From Herbaspirillum hiltneri N3 (GTDB taxonomy: Bacteria > Pseudomonadota > Gammaproteobacteria > Burkholderiales > Burkholderiaceae_D), in assembly GCF_001267925.1 (NCBI RefSeq), contig NZ_CP011409.1, positions 1,612,001-1,676,000 on the forward strand: DNA of 64,000 bases, in the 5' to 3' direction. A program made the translations under genes and the position numbers. Each line of letters opens with the position of its first letter. The stretch's first letter is position 1. The notes below the pieces were generated by a model. It saw only the letters and a list, made by a program, of their open reading frames with translations, had not been told where the DNA came from and did no database searches. Shown piece after piece: positions 56,051 through 64,000 of the stretch.

Positions 56051-56788
56051 TCAGGCCTTGGCTTTTGGACGTGCCGGACGCTTGGCGGCGGCCGCTTTCT
56101 TCGACGCCACGGCGCTTTTCGGCATGGCGACCTTGACGGTAGTGCCGACTGCTTTCTTGGCCGGCGCCTTGCGCTTGACGGCGGTACCGGTGCCGGCTGC
56201 AGCCTTGTTCTTGGACGCGCTGAGCGTGGTCGAAGCGCGTGGTGCACGCGTGGTCTTCGGCGCCGGCTTGGCGTCGGAGGCGACCGAAGCGGTGCGCGGC
56301 TTGCGTGCCGGCTTCTTCGGTGTTTCGTCGTCGTCGAGCGCCTGGCTGGCTTCGACCGCCACGGCTTGCTCGCGGGTGCGGCGGATCTTGGCCGGCTTTT
56401 CGTCTTCGGCGGCTTTCTTGGCGGCGGCGCTGGAGGCGACGCGCTTGGCTGCGCCCATCTTCACTTCCTTGTCGCCCCAGATTTCTTCCAGGCGGTAGTA
56501 GGCGCGGATGGCCGGCTGCATGATGTGGACGATCATGTCGCCCAGATCGACCAGCACCCATTCACCGGTGTCTTCACCTTCGACGCTGACGACGTTGCCG
56601 CCCTTGGCCTTGACTTTGTCGCGCACCGAAGCGGCGAGCGCCTTGGTCTGGCGGTTCGAAGTCCCGGAGGCGATCGCCACGCGGTCGAACAGGCTGGTCA
56701 GGTGAGTGGTGTCATAGATCTTGATGTCCTGAGCTTTGACGTCTTCCAGCGCGTCGACGACGGCGGTTTGCAGTTTTTTGATATCCAT
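56051..56788 (-). CDS. rsfS: ribosome silencing factor RsfS with long basic C-terminal extension
   Basis: 245 residues, about twice the family length. Residues 1-108 are a complete RsfS/YbeB domain (DIKIYDTTHLTSLFDRVAIAS, GTSNRQTKALAASV, EGEDTGEWVLVDLGDMIVHIM, AYYRLEEIWGD), which binds uL14 and blocks subunit joining in starved cells. Residues about 110-245 are low complexity, rich in Lys, Ala, Arg, Thr and Pro, like histone H1-type tails (e.g. KKAAAAKRPARPKAKA at the end). Its start shares one base with the nadD stop. I see no frameshift creating the tail. Confidence 0.92.
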   Translation of the reverse strand: MDIKKLQTAVVDALEDVKAQDIKIYDTTHLTSLFDRVAIASGTSNRQTKALAASVRDKVKAKGGNVVSVEGEDTGEWVLVDLGDMIVHIMQPAIRAYYRLEEIWGDKEVKMGAAKRVASSAAAKKAAEDEKPAKIRRTREQAVAVEASQALDDDETPKKPARKPRTASVASDAKPAPKTTRAPRASTTLSASKNKAAAGTGTAVKRKAPAKKAVGTTVKVAMPKSAVASKKAAAAKRPARPKAKA

Positions 56789-57495
56789 TAGTTTTGATAG
56801 AGATGATGTTGTTCGATATAGTCTAGCACCCTCGCCGGGATCAGCGACTCCGGTCTTTCGCCGCGTTGCAGCAAGGAACGGATCTCGGTCGACGAAATGT
56901 CGACGTCGAGACTGGATGCCAGATAGGCTTTGCCGTGCGAGGTGGTACGTATTTCCTTTTCAGTGCCGGCACGGCGTGTAAATTCCTGCATGATAATATC
57001 GGGGACCTGCGCAGCGTCGATGCCGAAACCCGGACGCGAAGCCGCGCACAGGTGGGCATAGTCGAACAGCTGTTGCCAGCCTTGCCAGGTGTCCAGATGC
57101 TGCAATTGGTCCGCGCCCATCAGGAAGACGATGGAGACCTCGGGACCGAGCTCGGCGCGCAAGGCCTGCAAGGTATCGATGGTGTAGGTTGCCGTCGCGC
57201 GGCGGATTTCCTGTTGGTCAATCACCACAGGCACGTGTTCATGGCTGAACGCCAGTTCGACCATTTCCACGCGTTGCGCCGGTGTCGCTTGCAATCCGTG
57301 CTTTTGCCACGGGTTGCCGGCCGGAATCACGCGCAATTCGTCCGGCTGCAGCAGCTCGACGAAATGATCGCCCAGCGCGACATGGCCGTTGTGCACAGGA
57401 TCGAAGCTGCCTCCCAGAATGGCGATGCAGCGCTTGGCCGGGATGGGCGACCCCGGCAACCCCGGCGCCCCAGGCTTGGCCGCCACTAGATCCAT
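56788..57495 (-). CDS. nadD: nicotinate-nucleotide adenylyltransferase
   Basis: 235-residue NAD biosynthesis enzyme that joins nicotinate mononucleotide and ATP. It has the nucleotidyltransferase motif [13 protein letters not shown] (residues 26-38), [21 protein letters not shown] near 122, and the late [10 protein letters not shown] near 200. About 20 residues precede the fold, a little more than usual. Its ATG overlaps the hemF stop by ten bases. Confidence 0.94.
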   Translation of the reverse strand: MDLVAAKPGAPGLPGSPIPAKRCIAILGGSFDPVHNGHVALGDHFVELLQPDELRVIPAGNPWQKHGLQATPAQRVEMVELAFSHEHVPVVIDQQEIRRATATYTIDTLQALRAELGPEVSIVFLMGADQLQHLDTWQGWQQLFDYAHLCAASRPGFGIDAAQVPDIIMQEFTRRAGTEKEIRTTSHGKAYLASSLDVDISSTEIRSLLQRGERPESLIPARVLDYIEQHHLYQN

Positions 57496-58394
57496 TCCTT
57501 GTGCGGCAGGAAATCGGTGTACAGGCGCGCTTCCGGGCTACCGTCTTGCGGTTGCCAGTTGTAGCGCCACTTCACCACCGGCGGCATCGACATCAGGATC
57601 GACTCGGTGCGCCCGCCCGATTGCAGGCCGAACAGCGTGCCGCGGTCGAACACCAGGTTGAACTCGACATAGCGTCCGCGCCGATACGCCTGGAAATCGC
57701 GTTCGCGTTCGCCGTAAGGCATGTCCTTGCGCCGCTCCAGGATCGGCAGGTAAGCGCCGATAAAGCCGTCGCCGACGCTGCGCATCAGCGCAAAACTGTC
57801 GTCCAGCGGCAGCGCATTGAAATCATCGAAGAAAATCCCGCCCACGCCGCGCGCTTCCTTGCGGTGCTTCAGGTAAAAATACTCGTCGCACCATGTCTTG
57901 AAGCGCGGATGCAGCTCGTCGCCGAACGGCGCCAGCGTATCGCGGCAGCTGCGGTGGAAATGCACGGCGTCTTCTTCGAAACCGTAATAAGGCGTCAGAT
58001 CCATGCCGCCACCGAACCACCAGACCGGCTCCTGGCCGTCCGCCTTGGCGACGAAGAAGCGCACATTCATGTGCACCGTCGGCGCGTAAGGATTGCGCGG
58101 ATGCAGCACCAGCGACACGCCCATGGCTTCCCATTCGCGGCCGGCGATTTCCGGACGGTTGGCGGCGGCCGATGGCGGCAGGTTCCTGCCCATCACGTGC
58201 GAGAAACCGACGCCGCCGCGTTCGAATACATTGCCTTCCTCGATGATGCGCGAAGTCCCGCCGCCGCCTTCGGGGCGTTCCCAGGAATCGGTGAGGAAGG
58301 GTTTGCCGTCAATCCCTTCCAGCGCCGCGACGATGCGTTGCTGGAGGTCTTGCAGATAGGCTTTAATGGTTGATGCGGTGGCGGTTGCTGTCAC
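57486..58394 (-). CDS. hemF: oxygen-dependent coproporphyrinogen III oxidase
   Basis: 302-residue haem biosynthesis enzyme that decarboxylates coproporphyrinogen III with O2. Signature segments are [25 protein letters not shown] (near residue 42, in part), [21 protein letters not shown] near 94, [13 protein letters not shown] near 124 and [29 protein letters not shown] near 245 (in part). Length matches E. coli HemF (299). It is first in the overlapping run hemF-nadD-rsfS. Confidence 0.96.
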   Translation of the reverse strand: MTATATASTIKAYLQDLQQRIVAALEGIDGKPFLTDSWERPEGGGGTSRIIEEGNVFERGGVGFSHVMGRNLPPSAAANRPEIAGREWEAMGVSLVLHPRNPYAPTVHMNVRFFVAKADGQEPVWWFGGGMDLTPYYGFEEDAVHFHRSCRDTLAPFGDELHPRFKTWCDEYFYLKHRKEARGVGGIFFDDFNALPLDDSFALMRSVGDGFIGAYLPILERRKDMPYGERERDFQAYRRGRYVEFNLVFDRGTLFGLQSGGRTESILMSMPPVVKWRYNWQPQDGSPEARLYTDFLPHKEWI

Positions 58395-58502
58395 GGGGGT
58401 GTCGTCGCTAGGAAGCGTGGGGGCAGCCGCAAAGGCGCTCTTTGGTGCACGCAGGAAAAATTACCCCCGCGATTGTACCCCGACAGGGCCGCCGGCGGAT
58501 AG

Positions 58503-58529
58503 CCCGGGGCCTTTTGAAAGGCTCCCGGG
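58503..58529 (-). terminator. strong hairpin downstream of mscS
   Basis: CCCGGGGCCTTT pairs with AAAGGCTCCCGGG with one bulged base, 17 bases after the mscS stop. No U-run follows on the minus strand, so it is at best a weak or Rho-assisted terminator. Confidence 0.45.
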
Positions 58530-58545
58530 ACGGCTTTTGGCGGAT

Positions 58546-59403
58546 TTACGTCGCGCTTGGCGGCACCGGGGTCGCCGGCTCGGGCTGCTGTGGATTGGCG
58601 ACGCTGACCTGATACGTGGCCGGCGCCGGCCAGCCGGCTTCGGCGCAGGTTTGCGCGATGGCGCGGTTGGTGTCGTTGTAGACCTGGCCGAAGTTCGGCG
58701 TCGGCGCAAACAGGCGCACCGCCAGCAGGGTGCCGGTGGCGTTGAATTCCTGGATCACCACGGCCGGGGCCGGGTCGACCAGTACATTCTGGATTTGCGC
58801 CACTTTTGCGCTCAGGCGCGCAATGGCATCGGCCGGATCCACGCCGTAGGCAATCTGGCAACGCAGGTCGATCCGGCGGGTCGGATGGACGTTGTAATTG
58901 GTGATGATGTCGGAAAACAATTTGTTGTTGCCGATAATCACGCGCAGGTTGTTGTCGGTGAGCATGGTCGTGGTGACCAGGCCGATGTCGGTGACGGTAC
59001 CGGTCTGGGCCGCCGCCGTGATGTAGTCGCCGACCTTGAACGGACGCAGCACCACCAGGAAGATGCCGGCCGCGAAATTCGACAGCAGGCCCGACCAGGC
59101 CACGCCCAGCGCCACGCCGACCGCGCCGATCATGGCCGCGAACGAGGTGGTCGGCACGCCGCAGACTTCGAGGATGCCCATCACCAGCAGCACGCGCAAC
59201 ACCACGTGGATCGCCGAAATGGCGTAATTCACCAGCGTCGGCTCGAGCTGGCGCACGGTCAGCACGCGCCGCACGACCTTGGCGAAGGTGCCGATCAGCA
59301 TGCCGCCGACGAACCAGATGACCAGCGCCGCCAGGACCTTGAGGCCGAACGGCACCAGATAGAGATTGATCAGGGTATCGAGGTTGAGCAGGTGTTGTTG
59401 CAT
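58546..59403 (-). CDS. mscS: small-conductance mechanosensitive channel (MscS family)
   Basis: 285-residue inner-membrane channel close to E. coli MscS (286). Three membrane helices cover about residues 15-125; the pore-lining TM3 is Gly/Ala-rich (MIGAVGVALGVAWSGLLSNFAAGIF), then VVLRPFKVGDYI and the beta domain TGTVTDIGLVTTTMLTDNN. The C-terminus is Pro-rich. It relieves turgor on osmotic downshift. AAGGAA before the ATG supports the start. It stands between hemF and purD with a terminator on its upstream side. Confidence 0.93.
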   Translation of the reverse strand: MQQHLLNLDTLINLYLVPFGLKVLAALVIWFVGGMLIGTFAKVVRRVLTVRQLEPTLVNYAISAIHVVLRVLLVMGILEVCGVPTTSFAAMIGAVGVALGVAWSGLLSNFAAGIFLVVLRPFKVGDYITAAAQTGTVTDIGLVTTTMLTDNNLRVIIGNNKLFSDIITNYNVHPTRRIDLRCQIAYGVDPADAIARLSAKVAQIQNVLVDPAPAVVIQEFNATGTLLAVRLFAPTPNFGQVYNDTNRAIAQTCAEAGWPAPATYQVSVANPQQPEPATPVPPSAT

Positions 59404-59509
59404 GCAATTTCCTTGGTTAAAGACGATGTAAACAGCTTCTTAGGCGATGGCAGGCCATTTTCGTTGCAGGTTGCCAGTCATTTTCTGGAAAAGCGGCGGC
59501 CCCAAAGCA

Positions 59510-59542
59510 AAAAACCTCGCAAAACCGAAGGTTTGCGAGGTC
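59510..59542 (-). terminator. intrinsic terminator after purD
   Basis: Read on the minus strand, ACCTCGCAAA and TTTGCGAGGT form the stem, followed by a T-run interrupted only by the stem base. It lies 23 bases after the purD stop. Confidence 0.85.
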
Positions 59543-59564
59543 TTTGCGATGCCGGACGCCGTGA

Positions 59565-60833
59565 TCAGCGCTTCAGCGCGCGCCAGCCGATATCGCGGCG
59601 CAGTTGCGCGCCTTCGAAATGGATCAGGTCGACTGCGGCGTATGCCTGTTTCTGCGCGACCTTGACGCTGTCGCCCAGGCCGACCACGCAGAGCACGCGG
59701 CCGCCGGCCGTGGTCAGCTTGTTGCCGGTCAATACGGTGCCTGCATGGAAGGTGACGCAATCATCGGTTTCCGCAGGAATGTCGGTGATCAGGTCGCCCT
59801 TGCGCGGAGCATCGGGATAACCGGCTGCAGCCATCACCACGCCCAGCGCGGTGCGGCGATCCCATTCCAGTTCGATGGTGTCGAGCGTGCCGGCCACGGC
59901 GTGTTCCATTACGGCCAGCAGGTCGGTCTTGAGGCGCGCCATGATCGGCTGCGTCTCGGGATCGCCCATGCGGCAGTTGAATTCCAGCGTCTTCGGATTG
60001 CCCTTGTCGTCGATCATCAGGCCGGCGTACAGGAAGCCGGAGAACGGAATGCCGTCCTTGGCCATGCCTTGCACGGTCGGCACGATGATTTCGCGCATCA
60101 CGCGGGCGTGCAGCGCCGGCGTTACGATCGGGGCAGGGGAATAAGCGCCCATGCCGCCGGTGTTCGGGCCCTGGTCGTTGTCTTGCAGGCGCTTGTGGTC
60201 CTGGCTGGTCGCCAGCGGCAGGATGTTCTTGCCGTCCACCATGACGATGAAGCTGGCTTCCTCGCCGGCCAGGAATTCTTCGATCACGACGCGCGCGCCG
60301 GCGTCGCCGAGCTTGTTGTCGGACAGCATCATGTCGACCGCGCCGTGCGCTTCTTCCAGCGTCAGCGCAACCACCACGCCCTTGCCGGCGGCCAGGCCGT
60401 CGGCCTTGATGACGATCGGTGCGCCCTTTTGGTCGATGTAGTCGTGGGCCGCCTTGACGTCGGAGAAGGTCTGGTATTCGGCGGTCGGGATCGCGTGGCG
60501 CTTCATGAAGGACTTGGAGAAGTCCTTCGAGCTTTCCAGCTGCGCGGCTTCTTTCGTGGGGCCGAAGATCTTCAGGCCGCGGGCGCGGAACAGGTTGACG
60601 ATGCCGGCGGCCAGTGGCACTTCCGGACCGACCACGGTCAGCGCGACATGTTCTTTTTCAACGAAATCGGCGAGTTCGTTCAGATCGGTGATCGCCACGT
60701 TTTCAAGGCGTTCGTCGAGCGCGGTGCCGCCGTTGCCAGGGGCAACGTAGACGGTTTGGATGCGCGGTGACTGAGCGATTTTCCAGGCCAGAGCGTGTTC
60801 ACGACCACCGGAGCCAACAACGAGAATTTTCAT
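59565..60833 (-). CDS. purD: phosphoribosylamine-glycine ligase
   Basis: 422-residue ATP-grasp enzyme of purine synthesis (GAR synthetase). It starts MKILVVGSGGREHALAWKI, has GPEVPLAAGIVNLFRA near residue 74, the ATP-grasp loop APIVIKADGLAAGKGVVVA near 136, and NTGGMGAYSPAPIVTP near 213. Length matches E. coli PurD (429). I start at 60833; the frame is open upstream but without family likeness. It follows yebC by 34 bases and is probably co-transcribed. Confidence 0.96.
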   Translation of the reverse strand: MKILVVGSGGREHALAWKIAQSPRIQTVYVAPGNGGTALDERLENVAITDLNELADFVEKEHVALTVVGPEVPLAAGIVNLFRARGLKIFGPTKEAAQLESSKDFSKSFMKRHAIPTAEYQTFSDVKAAHDYIDQKGAPIVIKADGLAAGKGVVVALTLEEAHGAVDMMLSDNKLGDAGARVVIEEFLAGEEASFIVMVDGKNILPLATSQDHKRLQDNDQGPNTGGMGAYSPAPIVTPALHARVMREIIVPTVQGMAKDGIPFSGFLYAGLMIDDKGNPKTLEFNCRMGDPETQPIMARLKTDLLAVMEHAVAGTLDTIELEWDRRTALGVVMAAAGYPDAPRKGDLITDIPAETDDCVTFHAGTVLTGNKLTTAGGRVLCVVGLGDSVKVAQKQAYAAVDLIHFEGAQLRRDIGWRALKR

Positions 60834-60867
60834 GATAGGGACTAGGTAAGAATGGTTGGCCGTCGGC

Positions 60868-61593
60868 TTAATTTTCAATAACGGCGTTGCTGTAGATCTC
60901 TTGCACGTCGTCGAGGTTTTCCAGAGCATCCAGCAGTTTTTGCATCTTGACGGCGTCGTCGCCGGTGAAGACGGTCTCGGTCGCGGGCTTCATGATGATT
61001 TCGGCCATCTCGGCCTTGAAGCCGGCCTTTTCCATCGCCGCCTTGACGGCAGCAAAGTCGTGCGGCGGCGTCAGCACTTCGATGCCGCCTTCGTCGTCGG
61101 TGAGCACGTCATCGGCGCCGGCCTCGAGCGCGGCTTCCATGACGGCGTCTTCGCTCACGCCCGGCGCGTACAGCAACTGGCCGCAGTGCTTGAACATGAA
61201 CGACACCGAACCTTCGGTGCCCATGTTGCCGCCGTATTTGGAAAACGCGTGGCGCACATCGGCCACGGTGCGGATGCGGTTGTCGGTCATGCAATCGACG
61301 ATGATGGCCGCGCCGTTGATGCCGTAGCCTTCGTAGCGGACTTCCTCGTAGTTGACGCCGTCCAGGGTGCCGCTGCCGCGCTGGATGGCGCGGGTGACGT
61401 TGTCCTTGGGCATGTTGGCGTCGGCGGCCTTGTCGACGGCCAGGCGCAGGCGCGGGTTGGCGTCCACGTCGCCGCCGCCCATGCGGGCCGCCACGGTGAT
61501 TTCCTTGATGAGGCGCGTCCAGATCTTGCCGCGCTTTTCGTCCTGACGGCCTTTACGATGCTGAATATTGGCCCATTTGCTGTGTCCAGCCAT
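60868..61593 (-). CDS. yebC: YebC/PmpR family DNA-binding regulatory protein
   Basis: 241-residue protein with the full YebC fold and length. It starts [18 protein letters not shown] and has [19 protein letters not shown] near residue 38, [11 protein letters not shown] near 60, [26 protein letters not shown] sequence near 85, and [18 protein letters not shown] near 113. Relatives act as transcription regulators, and some relieve ribosome stalling at polyproline. It is the first gene of yebC-purD. Confidence 0.95.
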   Translation of the reverse strand: MAGHSKWANIQHRKGRQDEKRGKIWTRLIKEITVAARMGGGDVDANPRLRLAVDKAADANMPKDNVTRAIQRGSGTLDGVNYEEVRYEGYGINGAAIIVDCMTDNRIRTVADVRHAFSKYGGNMGTEGSVSFMFKHCGQLLYAPGVSEDAVMEAALEAGADDVLTDDEGGIEVLTPPHDFAAVKAAMEKAGFKAEMAEIIMKPATETVFTGDDAVKMQKLLDALENLDDVQEIYSNAVIEN

Positions 61594-61782
61594 GATGAAT
61601 CTTTCCTGCCTTGATGGAACGCGCTCCGTCCGATGGGCACGAAGTTCAGCCGTTTTTGCGTGAACCTGGCGCGAATATCGCGGATTGACGAAGGGGGTTC
61701 TAGTTATAATCGACCGGGGATTTTACCATATCGCCCGACCTCAAAGCCCATCACCGGCCCTCCCTTTTATTGATTTTCTATC

Positions 61783-63321
61783 ATGATCAAGCCACTTTTC
61801 ATCGCCAAAAATCAGACGCAGGAACTGGCCCTGCTGCCGAGCCTGGTCAATCGCCACGGCTGCATCACCGGCGCCACCGGTACCGGCAAGACGGTGACCC
61901 TGCAAGTGGTGGCGCAGGCACTCTCGGACATCGGCGTGCCGGTGTTCATGGCCGACGTCAAGGGCGACTTGTCCGGCCTGTCCAAGGCCGGCGTGCTGTC
62001 GGCCAAGGGCAAGGAACGCCTGAGCTCGCTCGGCATGGATGAGCCGGCCTGGGAAGCCTTGCCGGTGACCTTCTGGGACGTCTTCGGCGAAAAAGGCCAT
62101 CCGGTGCGCGCGACGATCTCCGACATGGGGCCGCTGATGATTGCACGCATGCTCAATCTGAACGACACCCAGGAAGGCGTGCTGCAACTGGTTTTCAAGA
62201 TCGCCGACGACAACGGCCTGTTGCTGCTCGACACCAAGGACCTGCGCGCCATGCTGCAGCACGTCGGCGACAACGCCGCCACCTTCAAGACCGAATACGG
62301 CAACATCTCCGCCGCCAGCATCGGCGCCATCCAGCGCGGCCTGATCGGCATCGAGGAGCAGGGCGGTGACAAGTTCTTCGGCGAGCCGATGCTCAACATC
62401 GAGGACTGGATGCAGACCGACGCCAAAGGCAAGGGCGTGATCAACATCCTCGCAGCCGACAAGCTGCTCAACGCGCCGCGGCTGTATTCGACCTTCCTGC
62501 TGTGGATGCTGTCCGAACTGTTCGAGCACCTGCCGGAAGTCGGCGACCTCGACAAGCCCAAGCTGGTGTTCTTCTTCGACGAGGCGCATTTGCTGTTCGA
62601 CGAGGCGCCCAAGCCGCTGCTGCAAAAGATCGAGCAGGTGGTGCGCCTGATCCGCTCCAAGGGCGTCGGCGTGTTCTTCGTCACGCAAAATCCGCTCGAT
62701 ATTCCCGACACCGTGCTGGGCCAGCTTGGCAACCGCGTGCAGCACGCCCTGCGCGCCTACACGCCGCGCGACCAGAAGGCGGTGCAGGCCGCCGCCGAGA
62801 CTTTCCGCGCCAATCCGCAACTCAATACTGAGACCGCCATCACCGAACTGGGCGTCGGCGAAGCGCTGGTGTCCTTTCTCGACGAGAAGGGCCGTCCCAA
62901 CATCGTCGAGCGCGCCTACATCCTGATGCCGGGTTCGCAGATTGGCCCGATTACCGACGACGAGCGCAAGGCCTTCATCGCCTCATCGGTGGTGGCCGGC
63001 ATCTACGAAAAGGCCGTCGACCGCGAGTCCGCATACGAAAAACTCAAGGGTCGCGCCGCACAGCAACCGGGCAATGCGCCGGCCGGCGCGCCTTCCACGA
63101 TCCCTGCCGAGCCGGAGTCATCCGGCGGCGGAGGCGGCCTCGGCGACCTGCTCAAGGACGCCGCCGGCGGCTTCTTCGGCAACAGCGGCGGCAAGGGTAG
63201 CAGCAGCCGTCGCGAGTCTCCCGTTGAAGCGATGGTCAAATCCGCAGCGCGCAGCATCGGTTCGCAGGTCGGCCGCGAAATCATTCGCGGCGTGCTCGGG
63301 TCGCTGCTCAAGAAGCGCTGA
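61783..63321 (+). CDS. HerA-like ATPase, DUF853/YjgR family
   Basis: 512-residue P-loop ATPase. It has Walker [18 protein letters not shown] (residues 27-43), [17 protein letters not shown] near 49, Walker [15 protein letters not shown] near 258, and [33 protein letters not shown] near 295 (in part), the sensor/arginine region of the HerA/FtsK clade. Residues about 430-490 are a Gly/Ser/Pro-rich linker before a short amphipathic end. Its cellular role is unknown; a DNA pump or helicase is likely by family. It is divergent from yebC and three bases ahead of the next gene. Confidence 0.88.
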   Translation: MIKPLFIAKNQTQELALLPSLVNRHGCITGATGTGKTVTLQVVAQALSDIGVPVFMADVKGDLSGLSKAGVLSAKGKERLSSLGMDEPAWEALPVTFWDVFGEKGHPVRATISDMGPLMIARMLNLNDTQEGVLQLVFKIADDNGLLLLDTKDLRAMLQHVGDNAATFKTEYGNISAASIGAIQRGLIGIEEQGGDKFFGEPMLNIEDWMQTDAKGKGVINILAADKLLNAPRLYSTFLLWMLSELFEHLPEVGDLDKPKLVFFFDEAHLLFDEAPKPLLQKIEQVVRLIRSKGVGVFFVTQNPLDIPDTVLGQLGNRVQHALRAYTPRDQKAVQAAAETFRANPQLNTETAITELGVGEALVSFLDEKGRPNIVERAYILMPGSQIGPITDDERKAFIASSVVAGIYEKAVDRESAYEKLKGRAAQQPGNAPAGAPSTIPAEPESSGGGGGLGDLLKDAAGGFFGNSGGKGSSSRRESPVEAMVKSAARSIGSQVGREIIRGVLGSLLKKR

Positions 63322-63324
63322 CCG

Positions 63325-64000
63325 ATGGCGCTTCCGCAGGCGCAGTCCGCCGCCGGCACTTCTGAAGCAAGCGAAGTGCTCGGCCGTTTTCGCCCGCGCC
63401 TGACGCTGCAGACTTTCACGCGTGGCGACGGTGTGCTCGGCTTGCGTCCGGGCGGCCTGTTCGGCCCGCGCGGCGGCAACGTCACCGTGGCGCAGGTCGA
63501 CTGGACCTACCAGGCCGGCGCCGGCCTGCATTGGGAAACCCCGGCGCCGGCCAGCCTGATGGACCAGAGCGCGGCCGCTACCCAACTCCTCTTCAATGCG
63601 CAAGGCAAGCAAGTCGTCATGCGACGCAACCTGCACGCCGAAGCCGACGCGCTCGAAGCCGTCCAGGCCGCGGGTTTGCTGCCGCTGCCGACGGACGCCT
63701 TGCAATGGCGCGCGGACGACATGGCGACGCCGCACACACAGTTATGGTCGCTGCTGCTGGAAAACAATTTCGGCGATTTCTGGGCCGACCGCGTCCCGGA
63801 GTTGCAGCAGCAAGGCTGGAGCATCGTCGTGCGTCCCGGCTTCGCCCACGAAAGCGTCCCGGTCGAGGCCTGGCGCGTCATCGTCAGCCCCGAATCGGGC
63901 GCCGTGCTCGGGAAGGAAGTCGCGAGCACGCTGCAACAAGGTCGCACCAAGATCATTGGCGATTTTGGCGAACCCGGCCGCGCCGCGTGGTGGCTGCTGA
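63325..64000 (+). CDS. probable SNF2-type DEAD/DEAH helicase, N-terminal part (runs off window)
   Basis: At least 225 residues with no stop before the window ends. It starts MALPQAQSAAGTSEASEVLG and contains RFRPRLTLQTFTRGDG, DWTYQAGAGLHWETP, LLENNFGDFWADRVPELQQQGWSIVVRPGF and GRAAWWLL at the edge. This resembles the N-terminal helicase-associated region of SNF2-family proteins in Burkholderiales as I recall them; no helicase motif itself is in view. It follows the HerA-like gene by three bases and is probably co-transcribed. Function is tentative. Confidence 0.55.
   Translation, partial: MALPQAQSAAGTSEASEVLGRFRPRLTLQTFTRGDGVLGLRPGGLFGPRGGNVTVAQVDWTYQAGAGLHWETPAPASLMDQSAAATQLLFNAQGKQVVMRRNLHAEADALEAVQAAGLLPLPTDALQWRADDMATPHTQLWSLLLENNFGDFWADRVPELQQQGWSIVVRPGFAHESVPVEAWRVIVSPESGAVLGKEVASTLQQGRTKIIGDFGEPGRAAWWLL

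Noticed and set aside
61685..61710. TTGACG...TATAAT as promoter of the HerA-like gene
   Set aside because: The boxes are only 14 bases apart, too short for a standard sigma-70 promoter, so I did not list it.

Overview
The window looks like a chromosomal segment of a GC-rich betaproteobacterium of the order Burkholderiales. Gene-family resemblances and gene order (hemF-nadD-rsfS-rlmH-maf-rng next to purD and yebC) fit Oxalobacteraceae, most likely Herbaspirillum. This is inference from recalled families; no search was run. I found no tRNA or rRNA genes, CRISPR arrays, transposases or prophage genes.

Positions 1-20360 are a large sugar locus. On the minus strand lie an aldose-1-epimerase-like gene and dgoK-dgoA-dgoD (D-galactonate breakdown; dgoD runs off the left edge). 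Diverging from them on the plus strand are a YtfQRT-YjfF-type importer and then a long unit: ChvE-GguA-GguB importer, L-arabinonate-type dehydratase, GguC/AraD1 (FAH fold) and an aldose 1-dehydrogenase. A LysR regulator (GbpR/GguR type), a porin and an SMP-30 lactonase complete it. Together these can import galactose, arabinose and similar aldoses, oxidise them to lactones, open the lactones and dehydrate the acids. The last enzyme of the arabinose branch, 2-oxoglutarate semialdehyde dehydrogenase, is not in the window. A 16-base motif recurs before ytfQ, before chvE and between the regulator and the porin.

Positions 20413-32325 hold mostly housekeeping genes: a TPR-glycosyltransferase fusion, an FAH-family hydrolase, the RNA helicase rhlE, gluQ, a LysR/flavodoxin-like pair, trhO and dnaE. 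Positions 32399-39853 are a lipopolysaccharide region: GT8, O-antigen ligase-like, GT9, GT8, GT9 and msbA, with the two halves converging on a terminator near 34850.

Positions 40051-53207 are accessory metabolism. A tightly overlapping operon encodes an MFS transporter, AllA-like ureidoglycolate lyase, PuuE-like deacetylase/allantoinase and an amidase, with a divergent LysR. Next come an orphan Leu/Ile/Val-type binding protein, a cupin and an XRE-cupin regulator, then mug, and then a second unit of MFS transporter plus LeuC/LeuD-type isomerase subunits with a divergent LysR. Positions 53294-61593 are a conserved housekeeping block on the minus strand (rng, maf, rlmH, rsfS with an unusual tail, nadD, hemF, mscS, purD, yebC). 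The window ends with a HerA/DUF853 ATPase and the start of a probable SNF2-type helicase.

The most unusual item is a pair of structured repeats of about 100 bases (3471-3571 and 16778-16880). Their core is conserved, while their terminal arms differ in sequence but keep base pairing.
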